DNA of 64,000 bases from Thiodiazotropha sp040506705 (GTDB taxonomy: Bacteria > Pseudomonadota > Gammaproteobacteria > Chromatiales > Chromatiaceae). Both the position numbers and the translations under genes were made by a program. Every line of letters starts with the position of its first letter. The stretch's first letter is position 1. The stretch spans positions 40,413 through 104,412 of the forward strand of contig JBEVWG010000055.1 in assembly GCA_040506705.1 (NCBI GenBank), read 5' to 3'. The notes beneath the pieces are model-generated. The model did not search any database. It was not told the DNA's origin and was given only the letters and a program-made list of their open reading frames with translations. This document shows, piece by piece, positions 18,580 through 27,464 of the stretch.

Positions 18580-18858
18580 CTAAGGGATTACTACACCATG
18601 AATGGGGCCAGAAGGTGTATTGCAGATGCAATAAGCCCCTACCTCTGCTCGTTTGTTCATCGGACAAATGCCAGAGTAGATTGCGCACTTGCGACTTAGT
18701 TTCTGCTTGGATTGAGTCTCTGTCGTGTAGCTCTTATCAGTTGACTTCGGCGACTGATCAGATGGTTTCTCCTCTGTAACCCCAATTGTAGAGATTAGGC
18801 AACTGAAAACGAATATGACCAGTGTAAAAAAACTCTTTTCATGTTTCTCTCCTGTCAC
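18580..18858 (-). CDS. Small secreted Cys-containing protein, unknown function
   Basis: The 92-residue product begins with a basic stretch and a hydrophobic segment (SFFTLVIFVFSCLISTIG), consistent with a signal peptide, followed by a Ser/Thr/Lys/Gln-rich linker. It ends with a compact domain containing four cysteines, CAIYSGICPM and YCICNTPSGPIHG. I recognise the C-xC-xTPxGP ending as similar to small secreted proteins but no defined family. The start overlaps the stop of the FlhB-like gene by ATGA, so it is probably the third gene of the FliK-like operon. Confidence 0.6.
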   Translation of the reverse strand: MTGEKHEKSFFTLVIFVFSCLISTIGVTEEKPSDQSPKSTDKSYTTETQSKQKLSRKCAIYSGICPMNKRAEVGAYCICNTPSGPIHGVVIP

Positions 18859-19145
18859 TTATCTTCATAACCTGGCGGCCGTTTCCCGGATAACATATAG
18901 GAAAAGGCAATTACCTCAGCAACGGCTCGATAGAGCGCTTGGGGTATTTCATCGCCAAGCGGTATCTGGGTAAGCAGAGCAGCGAGTTCCACATCTTCAT
19001 GAAGTGGAACATTATGTTCCTCAGCCAGTGCTAAGATCTTGTCTGCAACTTCACCTCGACCCTTGGCCGTAAGGCGAGGGGCATTCTCTCCATCATATTT
19101 CAGAGCTACTGCAACATCAGCTGATTGATTCTCTTCTTTGTTCAT
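18855..19145 (-). CDS. FlhB C-terminal-domain-like protein
   Basis: The 96-residue protein matches only the cytoplasmic autoprotease tail of FlhB/YscU (AVALKYDGENAPRLTAKG, then DVELAALLTQIPLGDEIPQALYRAVAEVIAF). The NPTH self-cleavage site is absent and there are no membrane helices. Stand-alone FlhB-tail proteins can substitute for, or modulate, the export switch. It overlaps the FliK-like gene by 4 nt (ATGA), pairing a hook-length protein with a switch-domain protein. Confidence 0.85.
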   Translation of the reverse strand: MNKEENQSADVAVALKYDGENAPRLTAKGRGEVADKILALAEEHNVPLHEDVELAALLTQIPLGDEIPQALYRAVAEVIAFSYMLSGKRPPGYEDK

Positions 19146-20347
19146 ACCTTTTCGTTTAATAGGGAATGATCATTGGGTAGTTCATATTCATTCCTGGCTG
19201 AACCATGAAACGCCTCCAGTTTCTTGACCTCCAGACCAGCAGATTCAAGCCCACTGCGCAATCTATCCAACTGTTGACTAACCATAGTGGATGTCTCCGG
19301 GATTTCAGACCAGATGGTTGTGGAAATAGATTCACCAACGAGATGCAGGCGTATGCGCATAGGGCCGAGGGGAGATAGATTCATATGTAGCGTTAATTGC
19401 CACCCGGATTGGGAATTGGTAGCTCCATGATGACCATCTCTTGCGATTTTAATATGAAATAGATCAAATCCATCACCATTTCGAATCGGCAGTTCAAACT
19501 GCCAGATCTGCCGTGTTGAGTCATCTGTGGGCAGTGAGCTGAGTTGATTGGTCTGTATTCTGGCAATTGCCCCATCAATGTGTTTAAAAAGATCGAGTAA
19601 AAGCTTGACTGTAGCATCAGTCTCCACTGCTTGTGGCGCAACAGGCGGTTGTGGTGTTGAAGGTAATGGCAGATTCTGCATGGGCAACTGCAACGAACTC
19701 TTTGGTGCCAGGTTGGGTGCTGCTTGTCCCTGCACTGGTAGTCCACTTCCTGTGGAGACAGAAGATTGAGAAATATAGGGTTTTATCAAACCGATCAATC
19801 GTAAAAGATTGAGCTTTAAATCATTATTCGGCAGGGTTTGTCGAATCAGCTGCAGTTCTGTCTGAGTGCCACTTAGTTGTAATGCCTTACTCATATCTGG
19901 TTTGAAATTGGAACTATCGATGGAGAGGGTACGTGTCAGTATCTGCGCAACCGCTTGTTTGACTGGCTTGGGAAGGGGCTGAGTCGTGGGTTTACTGAGA
20001 GTTTCCACCAAAGCCTTGAAAAGCTGTGGTAAAGGTTGTTGTCTGGGGAGATTGTTTTTCAGTGCCCAGGCGGTTAATTCCTTCTGTGTGGGTTGAGTGA
20101 TGACACGCAGCTCAGGAAGTTGTCCCGCTTTTTCTACCTGTAGCAGCAGAGGCTGACCAGGAGAGACGCTCAAGGTAGTTTGAGCGGTCAACTGAGTCAC
20201 TCCGATTTGTAATCGCATGGCGCCATTGATAGTTTCACTAAGCGCGGTACCGCGCAGTACCTGTCCAGGCTGGATCGTCTCTAACAGCGATTTAGCTGTT
20301 ACCGAGGTGGGCAGCGGCGGTAGGATTTTTGCTATCGAGAACGGCAT
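19142..20347 (-). CDS. FliK-like hook-length control protein
   Basis: This 401-residue protein has a low-complexity Gln/Pro/Leu-rich N-terminal two thirds and a C-terminal Flg_hook domain (~270-385: WQLTLHMNLSPLGPMRIRL, then QLDRLRSGLESAGLEV). FliK acts as export ruler and triggers the FlhB specificity switch. It lies apart from the main flagellar operon, upstream of an FlhB-tail gene. It may be the main fliK or a paralogue; the window alone cannot tell. Confidence 0.8.
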   Translation of the reverse strand: MPFSIAKILPPLPTSVTAKSLLETIQPGQVLRGTALSETINGAMRLQIGVTQLTAQTTLSVSPGQPLLLQVEKAGQLPELRVITQPTQKELTAWALKNNLPRQQPLPQLFKALVETLSKPTTQPLPKPVKQAVAQILTRTLSIDSSNFKPDMSKALQLSGTQTELQLIRQTLPNNDLKLNLLRLIGLIKPYISQSSVSTGSGLPVQGQAAPNLAPKSSLQLPMQNLPLPSTPQPPVAPQAVETDATVKLLLDLFKHIDGAIARIQTNQLSSLPTDDSTRQIWQFELPIRNGDGFDLFHIKIARDGHHGATNSQSGWQLTLHMNLSPLGPMRIRLHLVGESISTTIWSEIPETSTMVSQQLDRLRSGLESAGLEVKKLEAFHGSARNEYELPNDHSLLNEKV

Positions 20348-20575
20348 CAGCGTTTCCGGTCAATTGATTATGGAAAGTATACCCAAGCTTGGACAATGTT
20401 GTTTGATTCAATGGTAAACCAATGAATCTCTGTATTCCTGTTTATAAGATGCTTTAAAACAGGCATAAAACGATTAAAAACAATACTATTAACCCTGAAG
20501 ACGACATACTTAGTCGCCGGGTTAATATATTACCTAAACTAACCTGAACCTGCAGAATCAGGCTAAAGTGTAGCT

Positions 20576-21352
20576 ATGGAAAAACAAAGTAAAGATTCAC
20601 CCCAAGTATGGTTCGTAAAGCATGAGGGACAGGTTTCAGGGCCTGTAACAGCATCACGAGTCAGGCAGCTGCTGCTGGATGGTGCTTTGGATTTGACTGA
20701 TCAAATCAGCTCAGACCAACAAGTGTGGCAGCAGGTTCTACAGGTGCCAAGTGTGGTTCCCCTCCAGTTGCGCGCAGATTCCGGTGATAAGGATGCGATG
20801 GCTAAAGTGGAAGCGCGAGCGCAGACCAGGGAGAAGGATAGGGCACGTATAGGTCGGATTCCGATACTACCTCTGACAATTTCAATCCTGGTCATGGGGG
20901 TTGTGTTAGTTGTTTCTCTGCTGATTGGAATGCCTGAGCATATCGATACCCCCCAATGTGATCAGCCTCCAGCTCCAGGAGTCAACTGGCGAAACTGTCT
21001 TCTGCTTGGCATAGATGTTGGGTCTGCAAGTTTGGCGGGGGCAAATATGAATAGTGCTGTATTGCGTCAGGGGAAATTCAGTGCTACCAATCTGAATGGC
21101 GTCGATTTGAGTTATGCAGATATCCGACAGGCAGATCTACGTTATGCCCAGATGCAAAATAGCCTCCTTGTGGGAGCGAACCTGCAGGGTGCGGATCTTC
21201 GTGATGCGGATCTAACAAATAGTAACTTACAATTTGCTGATTTGAGTGGCAGTCGCATCGATGGAGTGCTTTGGAGCGGAACCCGACTGGATAGCGCAAT
21301 TTGGTTCGATGGTCGGACTTGTGGTGAAAACTCAGTGGGTCAATGTCGCTGA
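20576..21352 (+). CDS. GYF_2-like / membrane / pentapeptide-repeat protein
   Basis: The 258-residue product has three parts. Residues ~10-65 form a GYF_2-like domain (VWFVKHEGQVSGPV, typical W-x-G-P core). A membrane helix follows at ~98-118. A C-terminal pentapeptide-repeat helix at ~150-235 repeats A(N/D)LxxA units (ADIRQADLRYAQM, ANLQGADLRDADL). This is a membrane-anchored scaffold rather than an enzyme. The start ATG 20576 is preceded by a GTGTAGCT sequence with no strong ribosome-binding site. Function is unknown. Confidence 0.7.
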   Translation: MEKQSKDSPQVWFVKHEGQVSGPVTASRVRQLLLDGALDLTDQISSDQQVWQQVLQVPSVVPLQLRADSGDKDAMAKVEARAQTREKDRARIGRIPILPLTISILVMGVVLVVSLLIGMPEHIDTPQCDQPPAPGVNWRNCLLLGIDVGSASLAGANMNSAVLRQGKFSATNLNGVDLSYADIRQADLRYAQMQNSLLVGANLQGADLRDADLTNSNLQFADLSGSRIDGVLWSGTRLDSAIWFDGRTCGENSVGQCR

Positions 21353-21371
21353 CTACTTTCTCAAGAGTCGA

Positions 21372-21953
21372 CTACTCTTTCGGAAAAGACTCAGTCTCAT
21401 AACGCTCAACCTGCATTGTATTCGACCAGTAACCTGAGGGTAAACCTGCCTTCATTTTGAGATGGTGCAAAAAGTCATGAGGATCTGGTAACTGATCCCA
21501 AACTGATGGTAGGAAGGTACCTCTACGCACGCCTTCAATCAGGATCAAACCATCTCTTCCTGGCCTTATTTTATAAATGAGATCAGTTTCCGATTCAAAT
21601 TCCATAGGCTCTGCTGGCGTAAGTACTGAGATGTGAATTGACAATTTCTCTTTTTCACTTCTTGCCAGTGGCGGGAATCGGGGATCTTGGAATGCTGCTG
21701 AATAGGCGTTCTCCGCCACATCACTCACCAGGGCCTGTTGTGCTTCTAAATGGCCAATACATCCTCTCAGTTTATTGGCGATCATCAAGGTAACAAAACT
21801 GGCCCGTTTGGCTTGTAACTCTTGAGTATATTCCTCTGCTTTCAGATTGAGGCATTTGTGATGGGTAAGGCCATAATCTATTGATGCGCCAGCAATCTCC
21901 AACAATTCTCTACGACTTTTCTCTGAAAGTAGATTTTGCTCTGGGGTGATCAT
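21372..21953 (-). CDS. AMMECR1-domain protein (AmmeMemoRadiSam system protein A)
   Basis: The 193-residue protein has the family's core motif LRGCIGHL (residues ~62-69) and the downstream AFQDPRFPPL and ISVLTPAEPM stretches. Members occur with Memo-like and radical SAM partners in the AmmeMemoRadiSam system, but neither partner is adjacent here. The biochemical role is not firmly known. It is convergent with the GYF-pentapeptide gene, 19 nt apart. Confidence 0.9.
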   Translation of the reverse strand: MITPEQNLLSEKSRRELLEIAGASIDYGLTHHKCLNLKAEEYTQELQAKRASFVTLMIANKLRGCIGHLEAQQALVSDVAENAYSAAFQDPRFPPLARSEKEKLSIHISVLTPAEPMEFESETDLIYKIRPGRDGLILIEGVRRGTFLPSVWDQLPDPHDFLHHLKMKAGLPSGYWSNTMQVERYETESFPKE

Positions 21954-22532
21954 GATCCACTCCTTACAGGAAGCAGGCAGTAATACAAGGGAATCTGTAA
22001 CAGGTTATGATTATCTTCAGAATAGATCGATTATTGCCGAATCGTTCCTTGCTTGGTATTGCTAAGGAATATATTCATATAGTAAACCTTTTGCCAGAGG
22101 TTTCTCTGACAGAGAATTTAATCAATAAAGATACCCTTTATCTATAGAATAGCCTATTGGCACTGCTGTGATTCTGATAGAGCTGGAGGAGCGGGGCATA
22201 GCAATGTGGCAATGAATTGAAGGTGTATGCCGTCATTTGAAAGCCTTGTCATGCGTGCCTCTACTTTTGATCCAGAGATCACTGGTTGGGCAGCCTGTTT
22301 TAGGATTGTCACTCTGGGTGGATCAAATTCACCATACTCTTTTAGATTCTTCGCGAATGTTTTGCAAAATCCACAACTTAACTCGTTACCCAAGCGATCA
22401 GGCGAACTGTTTGTGAAACACTACTGTCTGGCTAATTTGTCGATTGGAGAGATTCTCTTACCTGCTGTTCTGGATTAGTCGCCTCGTGTTCGACATAATT
22501 CGCCCCTTGGTATTTTCCTATGGATAAATGAT
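21954..22532. other. 579-nt gap between AMMECR1 gene and rdgC
   Basis: I see no convincing gene. Overlapping open frames at 22154-22393 (minus) and 22227-22478 (plus) are antiparallel and unrecognised; the minus one opens with a Cys-x-x-Cys (CGFC) but lacks any family pattern. The part near 22080-22145 is AT-rich and may hold promoters for the divergent neighbours. Confidence 0.45.
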
Positions 22533-23438
22533 ATGTGGTTTAAGAATCTTCGGATCTATCTGTTACAGCAGCCCTTCAATCTTTCTCAGGACGCTATGGA
22601 GGAGCAGCTGAAGGGTAAGGCTTTTCAAACCTGTGGTAGCCAGGATCTGATGAGCATGGGGTGGGATAGCCCTCTGGGAAGAAAGGCCGATAGCCTGGTG
22701 CATGAGATCGCCGGTTGTCAAATGATCTGTGCGAGGCAGGAGGAGAAACTGCTGCCCTCAACGGTTATCAAAGAGATCATGGAGGAGAAGCTGGCGGAAA
22801 TTGAGCTGGAAGAGGGGCGTAAGGTAGGTCGCAAGGAGAGGACCGAACTGCGGGAGGATATCTTTCAACAGCTTTTACCGCAGGCATTTAGTCGCCACAC
22901 TCGGCAATATGCCATGATCGATAAGCAACAGGGGTGGATACTGGTCGATGCATCCAGTGCGAACAAAGCAGAGGCGCTGATTACCTTGCTACGGGATACA
23001 CTTGGCTCTCTGCCTGTGAAACCTCTGGAGAGTGCCACAGCGCCAACCTATGTGATGACTGAGTGGCTGAAGCGTCCGGGACAAGACAAAAACTTTTCTC
23101 TCTCGGACAGCTGTGAACTTCAGGATCGCTCTGATGAAGCAAGCATCTTGCGTTGTAAAGGGCAGGATTTGACGGCTGACGAGATTTTAGCCCATTTAGA
23201 GGCGGGTAAGGATGTTGTTAAACTTGCTGTCGAATGGGATGAACGGATCTCCTGCCTGATTGAATCAGATCTCTCTATCAAAAGATTGAGATTCCTCGAT
23301 CTACTGCAAGAGCAGGCTGCTGATAATCAAATAGAGACAGAAGCGGATGCATTTGATAGCCATTTTACCCTGATGAGTCTGGAGTTCAGACGACTACTGC
23401 CGGAACTGTTCGAACTATTTGGCGGTGTCGCGGAGTAG
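22533..23438 (+). CDS. rdgC: Recombination-associated protein RdgC
   Basis: The product starts MWFKNLRIYLL, the family's near-invariant opening, and has the expected 301 residues. RdgC forms a ring-shaped dimer around double-stranded DNA and restrains RecA; it is nucleoid-associated. The TAAATGATATG context places ATG 22533. It is a single gene with a 316-nt gap downstream to a convergent operon. Confidence 0.95.
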   Translation: MWFKNLRIYLLQQPFNLSQDAMEEQLKGKAFQTCGSQDLMSMGWDSPLGRKADSLVHEIAGCQMICARQEEKLLPSTVIKEIMEEKLAEIELEEGRKVGRKERTELREDIFQQLLPQAFSRHTRQYAMIDKQQGWILVDASSANKAEALITLLRDTLGSLPVKPLESATAPTYVMTEWLKRPGQDKNFSLSDSCELQDRSDEASILRCKGQDLTADEILAHLEAGKDVVKLAVEWDERISCLIESDLSIKRLRFLDLLQEQAADNQIETEADAFDSHFTLMSLEFRRLLPELFELFGGVAE

Positions 23439-23754
23439 AACGTTGAATGTAGAGGACCACACTAGAAGGGGATGTAGTGCAACATTTTGGCAACAGGTTA
23501 CCGAATAACCTGATGTAGTTTGTGGTTTATTGACTCAGGTCAATGTCGATCCCGAGTAGAATCTTTAGTCTCTTCCTACGCTCACGGTTGGTCGTTTCCG
23601 TGTTAAGCGCTAGTCTGGCGGGGATAGATGGCCCAAATGCCTCCAGGGTCATCCCCCGCCTGTTTTTTTCTTCTCTTATCCTCTACCTTCTACCTGACGA
23701 TCATCCCGACATCCGGGGTCATGCATCGATGATCAGCAAGCCTCAAAAGGCTGC
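23439..23754. other. Convergent gap after rdgC
   Basis: It contains a copy of the short motif ACCACACTAGA (23456-23466), a small hairpin CAGGTTA-CCGAA-TAACCTG near 23492, and no recognisable gene. The open frame at 23543-23761 is unrecognised, with unlikely composition. Confidence 0.5.
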
Positions 23755-24762
23755 TCAGTAGTTGTAGTATTCCAAAAACCAGCGCGCAAAGTTGTTGACG
23801 CCATCTTCCAGCTGAGTGTCGGGCTTATAGCCGGTATCTTCAATAAGGTCGGTCACATCAGCATAAGTTGCGACGACATCACCGTCTTGCAGTGGCAGCA
23901 AATTCAATTCAGCCTTTTTGCCCAGGCTCTGCTCCAGTAGTTCGATATAGCGCATCAGCTCAACAGGCTTATTGTTGCCAATATTGTAGAGACGATAGGG
24001 TGCGGTACTACTGGCCGAATCAGGATGGTCAGAGTCCCATTCCGGATTAGGTTGGGGTATACGATCCAGTACTCTGATCACGCCTTCGACAATATCATCG
24101 ATATAGGTGAAGTCACGTCGATGTTTACCATAGTTGAATACATCTATTGGCTCACCACGCATGATCTTATGGGCGAACTTCAGCATCGCCATATCGGGGC
24201 GACTCCAGGGGCCATAAACGGTGAAAAAGCGTAGGCCGGTTGTGGGTATGCGGTAGAGGTGGCTATAGGTATGGGCCATCAATTCATTGGCTTTTTTCGT
24301 AGCTGCATAGAGGCTGACCGGGTGGTTGACGTTGTCATGCACAGAGAAAGGCATTGAGGTGTTAGCCCCATAGACTGAGCTGCTTGAGGCGTATACCAGA
24401 TGTTCAACATCATGTTGACGGCAGCCTTCCAGAATATGGCCAAATCCCACTAAATTTGAATCGATATAGGCGAGCGGGTTTTCAATCGAATAACGTACAC
24501 CGGCCTGAGCAGCAAGGTTGACTACCCTATGAGGTTTATACTCTGCAAAGACATTGGCTATGCCTACTCTGTCTTCGAGTTCAAGACGCAGATCGGTGAA
24601 GTTGGGATGAGATTGGGTGCGGGCCAGTCGTGCTTTTTTTAGCTCTACATCATAGTAGTCGTTCAGACAATCGATGCTGATTACCTCATCCCCACGCTCC
24701 AATAGGCGCAAAGCCAACGCTGATCCGATGAAGCCGGCGCCGCCGGTGATGAGTACTCGCAT
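23755..24762 (-). CDS. NAD-dependent epimerase, UDP-glucuronate 4-epimerase type
   Basis: The short-chain dehydrogenase fold opens MRVLITGGAGFIGSALA (G7-G13 dinucleotide loop), with SSSSVYG and YAATKKANELMAHTYSHLY holding the catalytic S and Y-x-x-x-K. YGPWSRPDMA and YNYGKHRRDFTYIDDI are typical of the UDP-glucuronate epimerase (CapI/LspL-like) group. I choose the ATG at 24762 (335 residues), preceded by AGGAAAT, over the ATG seven codons upstream. Last gene of the nucleotide-sugar operon; likely supplies galacturonate-type sugar for a surface polysaccharide. Confidence 0.87.
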   Translation of the reverse strand: MRVLITGGAGFIGSALALRLLERGDEVISIDCLNDYYDVELKKARLARTQSHPNFTDLRLELEDRVGIANVFAEYKPHRVVNLAAQAGVRYSIENPLAYIDSNLVGFGHILEGCRQHDVEHLVYASSSSVYGANTSMPFSVHDNVNHPVSLYAATKKANELMAHTYSHLYRIPTTGLRFFTVYGPWSRPDMAMLKFAHKIMRGEPIDVFNYGKHRRDFTYIDDIVEGVIRVLDRIPQPNPEWDSDHPDSASSTAPYRLYNIGNNKPVELMRYIELLEQSLGKKAELNLLPLQDGDVVATYADVTDLIEDTGYKPDTQLEDGVNNFARWFLEYYNY

Positions 24763-24837
24763 GATTTCATTTCCTACAGGCAAAAACAGATAACCAGATG
24801 ACTGTCAGTGGCAGCACTGAGAGATAAAGCAGGTTTT

Positions 24838-25872
24838 TTAGTCGGTCAGATCCTCGACATACCAGGACATGGCTTCAGATAAACCCTGATCGATATTGTG
24901 TGTGGGTTGGTAGCCTAGAAGATCTCTGGCCTTATCAATATTTGCCAATGAGTGCCTGACATCACCTGCGCGGAAATCTCGATAGACCGGGGAGATATCG
25001 CTCAGATAGGTAAAGCGCTGGGCAAGAATTTCTCTGATTTTGGTGAACAATTGATTCAGCGTGGTGCGATCCCCCACGGCCACGTTATAAACCTGATTGC
25101 AGGCATCCGGATTTGTAGCTGTGGCCGCTAAAAGATTTGCCTGAACCGCATTGTCGATATAACAGAAATCCCGGCTTGTCTCACCATCACCATTGATGAA
25201 CAGATCTTCCTGATCAATCATTGAAGCGACCCATTTAGGGATGACTGCGGCATAGGCCCCATTTGGATCCTGCCGTCTTCCGAATATGTTGAAATATCTC
25301 AGGCCTATGGTGTTGAAATCATAACAACGGGCAAACACCTGAGCGTAGTGCTCATTAACCAGTTTAGTGACTGCATAGGGTGAGAGTGGATTGCCGATTT
25401 TGTCCTCTTCTTTAGGTAAACCTGGGTGGTCACCATATGTAGAGCTTGAGGCTGCATAGACGAAACGCTTCACTTCTGCATCCCGAGCGGCGACCAACAT
25501 GTTCAGAAAGCCGCTGATATTGCTCTCATTTGTTGTGATTGGATCGGTCAATGAACGGGGTACCGATCCCAGTGCAGCCTGATGCAGAACATAGTCGACA
25601 TCACGACAGGCCTCGTGGCAAGTCTCTAGATTTCGTATATCACCCTCTATGAAACGAAACCCAGACCACTGTTCCTCTGATACCGAAGCCTTTACCTTGT
25701 CAAAATTATAAGCGTGTCCAGTGGCAAAGTTATCTAATCCGACAACTTTCTGGTTCAGCTTCAGCAGGGTTTCCAGCAGGTTAGAACCGATAAATCCGGC
25801 AACACCTGTAACCAGCCAGGTTGAAGGGGTGGTTACAAGGCTCTCTTTCAGAGAAACATAGGCACTGCTCAT
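24838..25872 (-). CDS. wbpP: UDP-N-acetylhexosamine C4-epimerase (WbpP/TviC type)
   Basis: The 344-residue SDR enzyme has a dinucleotide loop TGVAGFIGS near residue 22 and YAVTKLVNE with the catalytic tyrosine. HQAALGSVPRSL, characteristic of the WbpP/TviC/VipB group acting on UDP-GlcNAc(A), is also present. It overlaps the dehydrogenase gene upstream by 4 nt, so the two probably convert UDP-GlcNAc to the GalNAcA precursor for capsule or O-antigen. Exact substrate is inferred from family, not proven. Confidence 0.87.
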   Translation of the reverse strand: MSSAYVSLKESLVTTPSTWLVTGVAGFIGSNLLETLLKLNQKVVGLDNFATGHAYNFDKVKASVSEEQWSGFRFIEGDIRNLETCHEACRDVDYVLHQAALGSVPRSLTDPITTNESNISGFLNMLVAARDAEVKRFVYAASSSTYGDHPGLPKEEDKIGNPLSPYAVTKLVNEHYAQVFARCYDFNTIGLRYFNIFGRRQDPNGAYAAVIPKWVASMIDQEDLFINGDGETSRDFCYIDNAVQANLLAATATNPDACNQVYNVAVGDRTTLNQLFTKIREILAQRFTYLSDISPVYRDFRAGDVRHSLANIDKARDLLGYQPTHNIDQGLSEAMSWYVEDLTD

Positions 25873-27146
25873 AGTCTTGAGTCTACATCGTCAACTGGGA
25901 GTACATGCTTGACGTCATAAAGCACGCCATTCTCTGAGCAGAGTGCTCTAATCTTTTCTGATCCCATTTCCTGAAACTCCCGATGTGCAACTGCGAGTAT
26001 AACTGCATCATAAGCGCCATCTGTCAGCTCAGGAATTGGTCGCAGGCCGTACTCCTTTTCAGCTTCGTCCGGGTCAACCCAGGGGTCATATACATCGACT
26101 TTCGCCCCGTATTCCTCAAATTCGCTAACAATATCCACAACACGGGTATTGCGCAGATCAGGACAGTTTTCCTTGAAGGTAAGGCCCAGTACCAGAACTT
26201 TGCTATTGTAGGTAGACATACCCCGTTTCAACATCATTTTTACGGCACTGTGAACAATATAAGCCCCCATGCCATCGTTGAGGCGACGACCTGCGAGGAT
26301 GATCTCAGGCTGGTATCCGATGGATTGGGCTTTATGGGTCAGGTAATAGGGGTCAACACCAATACAGTGGCCACCGACCAATCCGGGACGGAAAGGCAGG
26401 AAATTCCACTTGCTACCAGCAGCTTCGAGTACCTCGAGGGTATCAATACCCAATTTATTGAAAATCAGAGCCAACTCGTTAATCAGCGCGATATTCACAT
26501 CCCGTTGGGTGTTCTCTATAACCTTCGCAGCTTCAGCAACTTTGATACTGCTGGCCTTGTGTGTACCGGCGGTGATGATGCTTTTGTAGAGTTCGTCAAC
26601 AAAATCAGCGACTTCAGGGGTTGATCCGGATGTGACCTTCTTGATTGTCGGGAGACGATGTTCCTTATCACCTGGATTGATTCGTTCCGGGCTGTAGCCG
26701 ACGAAAAAGTCCTGATTGTATTTAAGGCCGGAGTCAGCCTCCATAATAGGTACACAAACCTCTTCAGTCGCACCGGGATAGACAGTGGATTCAAATATGG
26801 CGATATCGCCAGGTTTCAATATCTTACCCAAGGCGTGACTGGCACCAACCAGTGGACTCAAGTCGGGTTGTTTGTGTTCATTGATAGGTGTTGGAACTGT
26901 GACAACAAATACATTGCATGGCTTCAGATCATCCAAATTGCTGGTATAGCTGAGGTGGGGAATCTCTTTCAGTTCTGCAGGGTCGACCTCCAAGGAGCTG
27001 TCTTTCCCCTGTTTGAGCTCCTCAACACGAGCTTCATTGATGTCCAACCCGGTTGTGGGGAATTTTTTTCCAAATTCTACTGCCAGTGGCAGACCCACGT
27101 AACCAAGACCAAGCACACCGATGTGTACTTTTCCAAAATCAATCAT
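25869..27146 (-). CDS. tviB: UDP-N-acetyl-D-glucosamine 6-dehydrogenase (TviB/WbpA-like)
   Basis: The 425-residue nucleotide-sugar dehydrogenase starts with GVLGLGYVGLPLAVEF (Rossmann loop ~10-18) and has the catalytic cysteine C261 in GGHCIGVDPYYL. The C-terminal domain includes TFKENCPDLRNTRV. Two NAD-dependent oxidation steps turn the C6 alcohol into uronic acid. It is the first gene of the three-gene operon, with both epimerases downstream. Confidence 0.92.
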   Translation of the reverse strand: MIDFGKVHIGVLGLGYVGLPLAVEFGKKFPTTGLDINEARVEELKQGKDSSLEVDPAELKEIPHLSYTSNLDDLKPCNVFVVTVPTPINEHKQPDLSPLVGASHALGKILKPGDIAIFESTVYPGATEEVCVPIMEADSGLKYNQDFFVGYSPERINPGDKEHRLPTIKKVTSGSTPEVADFVDELYKSIITAGTHKASSIKVAEAAKVIENTQRDVNIALINELALIFNKLGIDTLEVLEAAGSKWNFLPFRPGLVGGHCIGVDPYYLTHKAQSIGYQPEIILAGRRLNDGMGAYIVHSAVKMMLKRGMSTYNSKVLVLGLTFKENCPDLRNTRVVDIVSEFEEYGAKVDVYDPWVDPDEAEKEYGLRPIPELTDGAYDAVILAVAHREFQEMGSEKIRALCSENGVLYDVKHVLPVDDVDSRL

Positions 27147-27464
27147 GCTTTGATTCCTTATGCCATGAGAATGCGAATTTGTCGTTCGGTAGCCGATCGC
27201 CTGAAATTGAGCATAATCTCAATTTTTTCGATCAGGATTATGAATGATAACGTGGCATGCCATTGAAATCGAGGAATTTGTATCTCCTGGTGATAGTGAG
27301 AGGTATGTAGAGAAAGTGTACACTGACATCTCAACAAATTAGCAATAGGTGGTGGTTGTCGGTCGACTTCATTGGGTTCGAATCCTTTAGGTAAACTGAT
27401 TGAGGGTTCAGCCAACTCATAGTGGGGCTCTCCCGCTTGCTTACACCCGGCATGGATCAAAAAA
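27147..27464. other. Divergent intergenic region, tviB / radical SAM gene
   Basis: 318 nt between divergent genes; it must contain promoters for both. I see no JUMPstart-like element and no recognisable protein in either strand. Confidence 0.5.

Noticed and set aside
22154..22478. Opposing open frames before rdgC
   Set aside because: They overlap on opposite strands; neither has a recognisable family, and no ribosome-binding site stands out.
27147..27464. JUMPstart element before the nucleotide-sugar operon
   Set aside because: No ops-like GGCGGTAGC motif is present on the minus strand.
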